From Pseudomonadota bacterium (GTDB lineage Bacteria; Myxococcota_A; Polyangia; Polyangiales; Polyangiaceae): a stretch of 64,000 bases of DNA. This document shows positions 61,941-64,000 of this stretch, piece by piece. Every line of letters begins with the position of its first letter. Within the stretch, counting starts at the first letter, position 1. The notes below the pieces were generated by a model, which made no database searches, was not told the DNA's origin, and saw nothing but the letters and a program-made list of their open reading frames with translations. The translations under genes were made by a program, and so were the position numbers. Location: positions 1 to 64,000 of the forward strand of contig JAEYWK010000184.1 of assembly GCA_023431345.1 (NCBI GenBank), written 5' to 3'.

Positions 61941-63062
61941 ATGAGCTCGAGATCTGTTTCGGCCCTGCGTCGCGGGGTCTCTGGATTCGTGTTGCTCGGT
62001 ATCGTGCTGGGCAGCGGCGTCCTGCTGGCGGCCTGGAAGCAAGACACCACGGAGGCCGCCGCCGCCGCCGCGGCCCAGCAGCCCGAGCCGGTCGAGAAGG
62101 TGACGTTCGCGACCGCGCAGGCTGGAGATCACCAGGCGACGACCACGGCCATCGGCACGGTGCTGGCGCTGCGTTCGATCACGCTCAGGAGCGAGGTCTC
62201 GGGCGCCGTGAGCCGTGCATCGCTCGAGCCGGGGGCGATCGTCGAGGCGGGCACGGTGCTCGTGGCGCTCGATACCTCGGTCGAGCAGGCCGAGCTCCGC
62301 GCGCTCGAGGCGCAGTCACGGCTCGCGCAAACCATGCTCGAGCGCCGGGAAGAGCTGTTGAAGCACGGCGCAACCACTCGAGACGAAGTGGACCAAGTGC
62401 GCGCTCAGCACGACGTCGCGCGCGCGCAGAGCGCTCGTTTGCGCGCCGTGATCGCCAAAAAGACGATCCGCGCGCCGTTCCGAGCTCGAGTCGGCCTCGC
62501 CGACGTGCACCCTGGTCAGTACTTGAACGAGGGCGCGCTGCTCACGACGCTACAAGGCGTCGCGCGCGAGGTTCACGTGGATTTCAGCGTGGCCCAGGGC
62601 GTGGCCGCAAAGCTCGCGGTGGGCTCGAGCGTCGAAGTGCGAACGGGTCCCGGCGAGGCCCTTCCGGCCCAAGTTCTGGCGGTGGACGCGAAGGTGGACG
62701 TGCAGACGCGCAGCCGGACCGTGCGCGCTCGCCTCGACGGCGGGCCGAATGGGCCGGCGCCCGGAGCGTCGGCGCGCGTCGTCGTGCCCGTCGGAGAGCC
62801 GAGCCGCGCCGTGGTCATCCCGGTCAGCGCGCTACGCAAGGGGCCGGAGGGCGATCACGTGTGGCTCGTGGAAGCGGATGCCGCTGGGGCCTTGCGCGCC
62901 CACGAGCGAAAGGTCGAGAGCGGGCCCGTGCTGGGCGAGACGGTGATGGTGCTCAGCGGAATCGACGCCGGACAGCGGCTCGCCGCCGCCGGGTCATTCA
63001 AGCTGCGTGAGGGTGTGCGGGTCGAGGCGGCGGAGCCTGCGCCCGCGGCAGCGGCAAAGTGA
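61941..63062 (+). CDS. RND efflux periplasmic adaptor (membrane fusion protein)
   Basis: A 373-residue protein linking an RND pump to an outer-membrane channel. Short signal/anchor (GFVLLGIVLGSGVLLAAWKQ), lipoyl-like half (VTFATAQAGDHQATTTAIGT, RSEVSGAVSRASLEPGAIVE), hairpin (LERREELLKHGATTRDEVDQ), second lipoyl half (AKKTIRAPFRARVGLADVHP) and a beta-barrel (VHVDFSVAQGVAAKL). GGAGCGAGG precedes the ATG. The permease gene follows 10 bases on. Confidence 0.93.
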   Translation: MSSRSVSALRRGVSGFVLLGIVLGSGVLLAAWKQDTTEAAAAAAAQQPEPVEKVTFATAQAGDHQATTTAIGTVLALRSITLRSEVSGAVSRASLEPGAIVEAGTVLVALDTSVEQAELRALEAQSRLAQTMLERREELLKHGATTRDEVDQVRAQHDVARAQSARLRAVIAKKTIRAPFRARVGLADVHPGQYLNEGALLTTLQGVAREVHVDFSVAQGVAAKLAVGSSVEVRTGPGEALPAQVLAVDAKVDVQTRSRTVRARLDGGPNGPAPGASARVVVPVGEPSRAVVIPVSALRKGPEGDHVWLVEADAAGALRAHERKVESGPVLGETVMVLSGIDAGQRLAAAGSFKLREGVRVEAAEPAPAAAAK

Positions 63063-63072
63063 GGCGATAGCC

Positions 63073-64000
63073 ATGCGCTCGTTTACAGATATTTTCATCA
63101 AGCACCCGGTGCTGGCGTTGGTCGTGAACCTGGTGCTCGTGCTCGTGGGGCTACGCGCGCTGAGCTCGCTGCCCGTGCAACAGTACCCGCAGATCGAGAG
63201 CTCTTCGGTCGTCATCACCACCGTCTACACCGGCGCCAGCGCCGAGACCGTGCGCGGTTTCCTGACCACGCCCATCGAGCGCGCGGTCTCGGCGATCAGC
63301 GGCGTCGATCACCTCGAGTCGACCAGCCGCGGCGGCGTCAGCACCGTGACGATCCGGCTGAAGCTGAATCACAGCAGCACGGCGGCGCTGGCGGAGGTGA
63401 CGGCGCGGCTGCAGCAGGTGCGCTCGGAGCTGCCGGCCGAAGCAGAGCCGCCGGTCGTGGAGGTGCAGCGCGCCGATCGCCCCTACGCCTCGTTCTATTT
63501 GAGCTTCACGAGCGACGAGCGTCGCCCGCCCGAGGTGACGGACTTCCTGCTGCGCACGCTGCAGCCGCAGCTGGCAACGCTGCCGGGCGTGCAGCGCGTG
63601 ACCTTCGAGGGTGGTCAACAGATCGCCATGCGCGTCTGGATCGATCCCGAGAAGCTGGCCGCGCTGGGGCTCGCTCCCGGCGACGTTTACTCGGCCCTGC
63701 AGCGCAACAACTACTTGGCGGCGGTTGGCCGTACCAAGAACGAGCTGGTGCAGGTGAACCTGCTCGCCAACACCGACCTGCGCTCGGCGGACGAGTTCCG
63801 CGACCTGATCGTGGCGGAGCGCGACGGCGCCATGGTTCGCCTGCGTGACGTCGCGAAGGTGGAGTTGGGCGCCGAAGAGGCCGACATGGTCGCCAAGCAC
63901 AGCCGTAAGGAAGCGGTTTACCTCGGCGTGTGGCCCTTGATCGGCGAAAATGAAATCGACGTGGCGCATCGCTTGCGCGAAGAGATGGAGCGCATTCGGG
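63073..64000 (+). CDS. RND multidrug/metal efflux permease, N-terminal part (runs off window)
   Basis: Open from the ATG at 63073 to the window end. The text is the start of an HAE1/MexK-type inner-membrane pump: first helix IKHPVLALVVNLVLVLVGLR, periplasmic porter domain SLPVQQYPQIESSSVVITTV, YTGASAETVRGFLTTPIERA, GVDHLESTSRGGVSTVTIRL, and a docking-domain part (RNNYLAAVGRTKNELVQVN). About 309 residues visible out of an expected 1030. It forms an operon with the adaptor upstream. Confidence 0.95.
   Translation, partial: MRSFTDIFIKHPVLALVVNLVLVLVGLRALSSLPVQQYPQIESSSVVITTVYTGASAETVRGFLTTPIERAVSAISGVDHLESTSRGGVSTVTIRLKLNHSSTAALAEVTARLQQVRSELPAEAEPPVVEVQRADRPYASFYLSFTSDERRPPEVTDFLLRTLQPQLATLPGVQRVTFEGGQQIAMRVWIDPEKLAALGLAPGDVYSALQRNNYLAAVGRTKNELVQVNLLANTDLRSADEFRDLIVAERDGAMVRLRDVAKVELGAEEADMVAKHSRKEAVYLGVWPLIGENEIDVAHRLREEMERIR

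Overview
The window is high-GC DNA that reads like a soil myxobacterium (order Polyangiales or a close relative). The evidence is indirect: five ECF sigma factors lie within about 24 kb, lipoproteins with long Gly/Ala-rich spacers are abundant, DUF1592/DUF1552 gene pairs, DUF4215 cysteine-rich repeats and a fibro-slime domain are present, and plant-cell-wall enzymes are plentiful. No rRNA gene, complete tRNA, CRISPR array or prophage was seen.

Layout. 1-1.5 kb: an ISAzo13-type transposase end and a complete IS630-type element, which between them have destroyed a trypsin-like lipoprotein protease gene. 1.8-3.6 kb: small secreted and lipoprotein genes, including one with a carbohydrate-binding-like fold. 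3.9-8.4 kb: module A, a DUF1592 cytochrome-like lipoprotein, a DUF1552 Tat-type protein, an ECF sigma factor and a membrane partner with a helical tail. 8.4-15.5 kb: frameshifted AraC, JmjC-like and prolyl-iminopeptidase genes, a DUF222/HNH nuclease, and debris. 15.5-21.8 kb: Rhs, IS91, pirin and GH13 remnants around a GH11 xylanase and an ECF/membrane-protein pair. 21.8-26.8 kb: SDR dehydrogenase, an esterase with an ECF factor, and a secreted protein. 27-37.5 kb: module B, an ECF factor and membrane partner, a CBM-like lipoprotein, a chimeric DUF1552 gene, another ECF factor, a second DUF1592/DUF1552 pair, a PQQ-type sugar dehydrogenase and a diheme cytochrome. 37.8-48 kb: CBM-like lipoprotein, exonuclease III, a Cys-rich membrane protein, a phospholipase-D-like enzyme, a fibro-slime protein, and an octaheme cytochrome. 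48-57.5 kb: sulfatase, GH12-like glucanase, DUF72, SIMPL, UspA, AHSA1 and pectate lyase PL1. 57.5-64 kb: recN, small secreted proteins, DUF2200, and an ArsR regulator beside an RND efflux pump that runs off the window.

How the genes may work together (inference). The xylanase, GH12-like enzyme, pectate lyase, esterase and sulfatase, nearly all lipoproteins or Gly/Ala-tethered, suggest a cell-surface machinery for plant polysaccharide. The DUF1592/DUF1552 modules, linked to ECF sigma factors with membrane partners and, in module B, to a sugar dehydrogenase and diheme cytochrome, look like an extracytoplasmic redox system switched on by envelope signals. This is the best candidate here for an undescribed system. 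Several genes are broken by changes in short repeats, and 13-21 kb is an insertion/decay zone.
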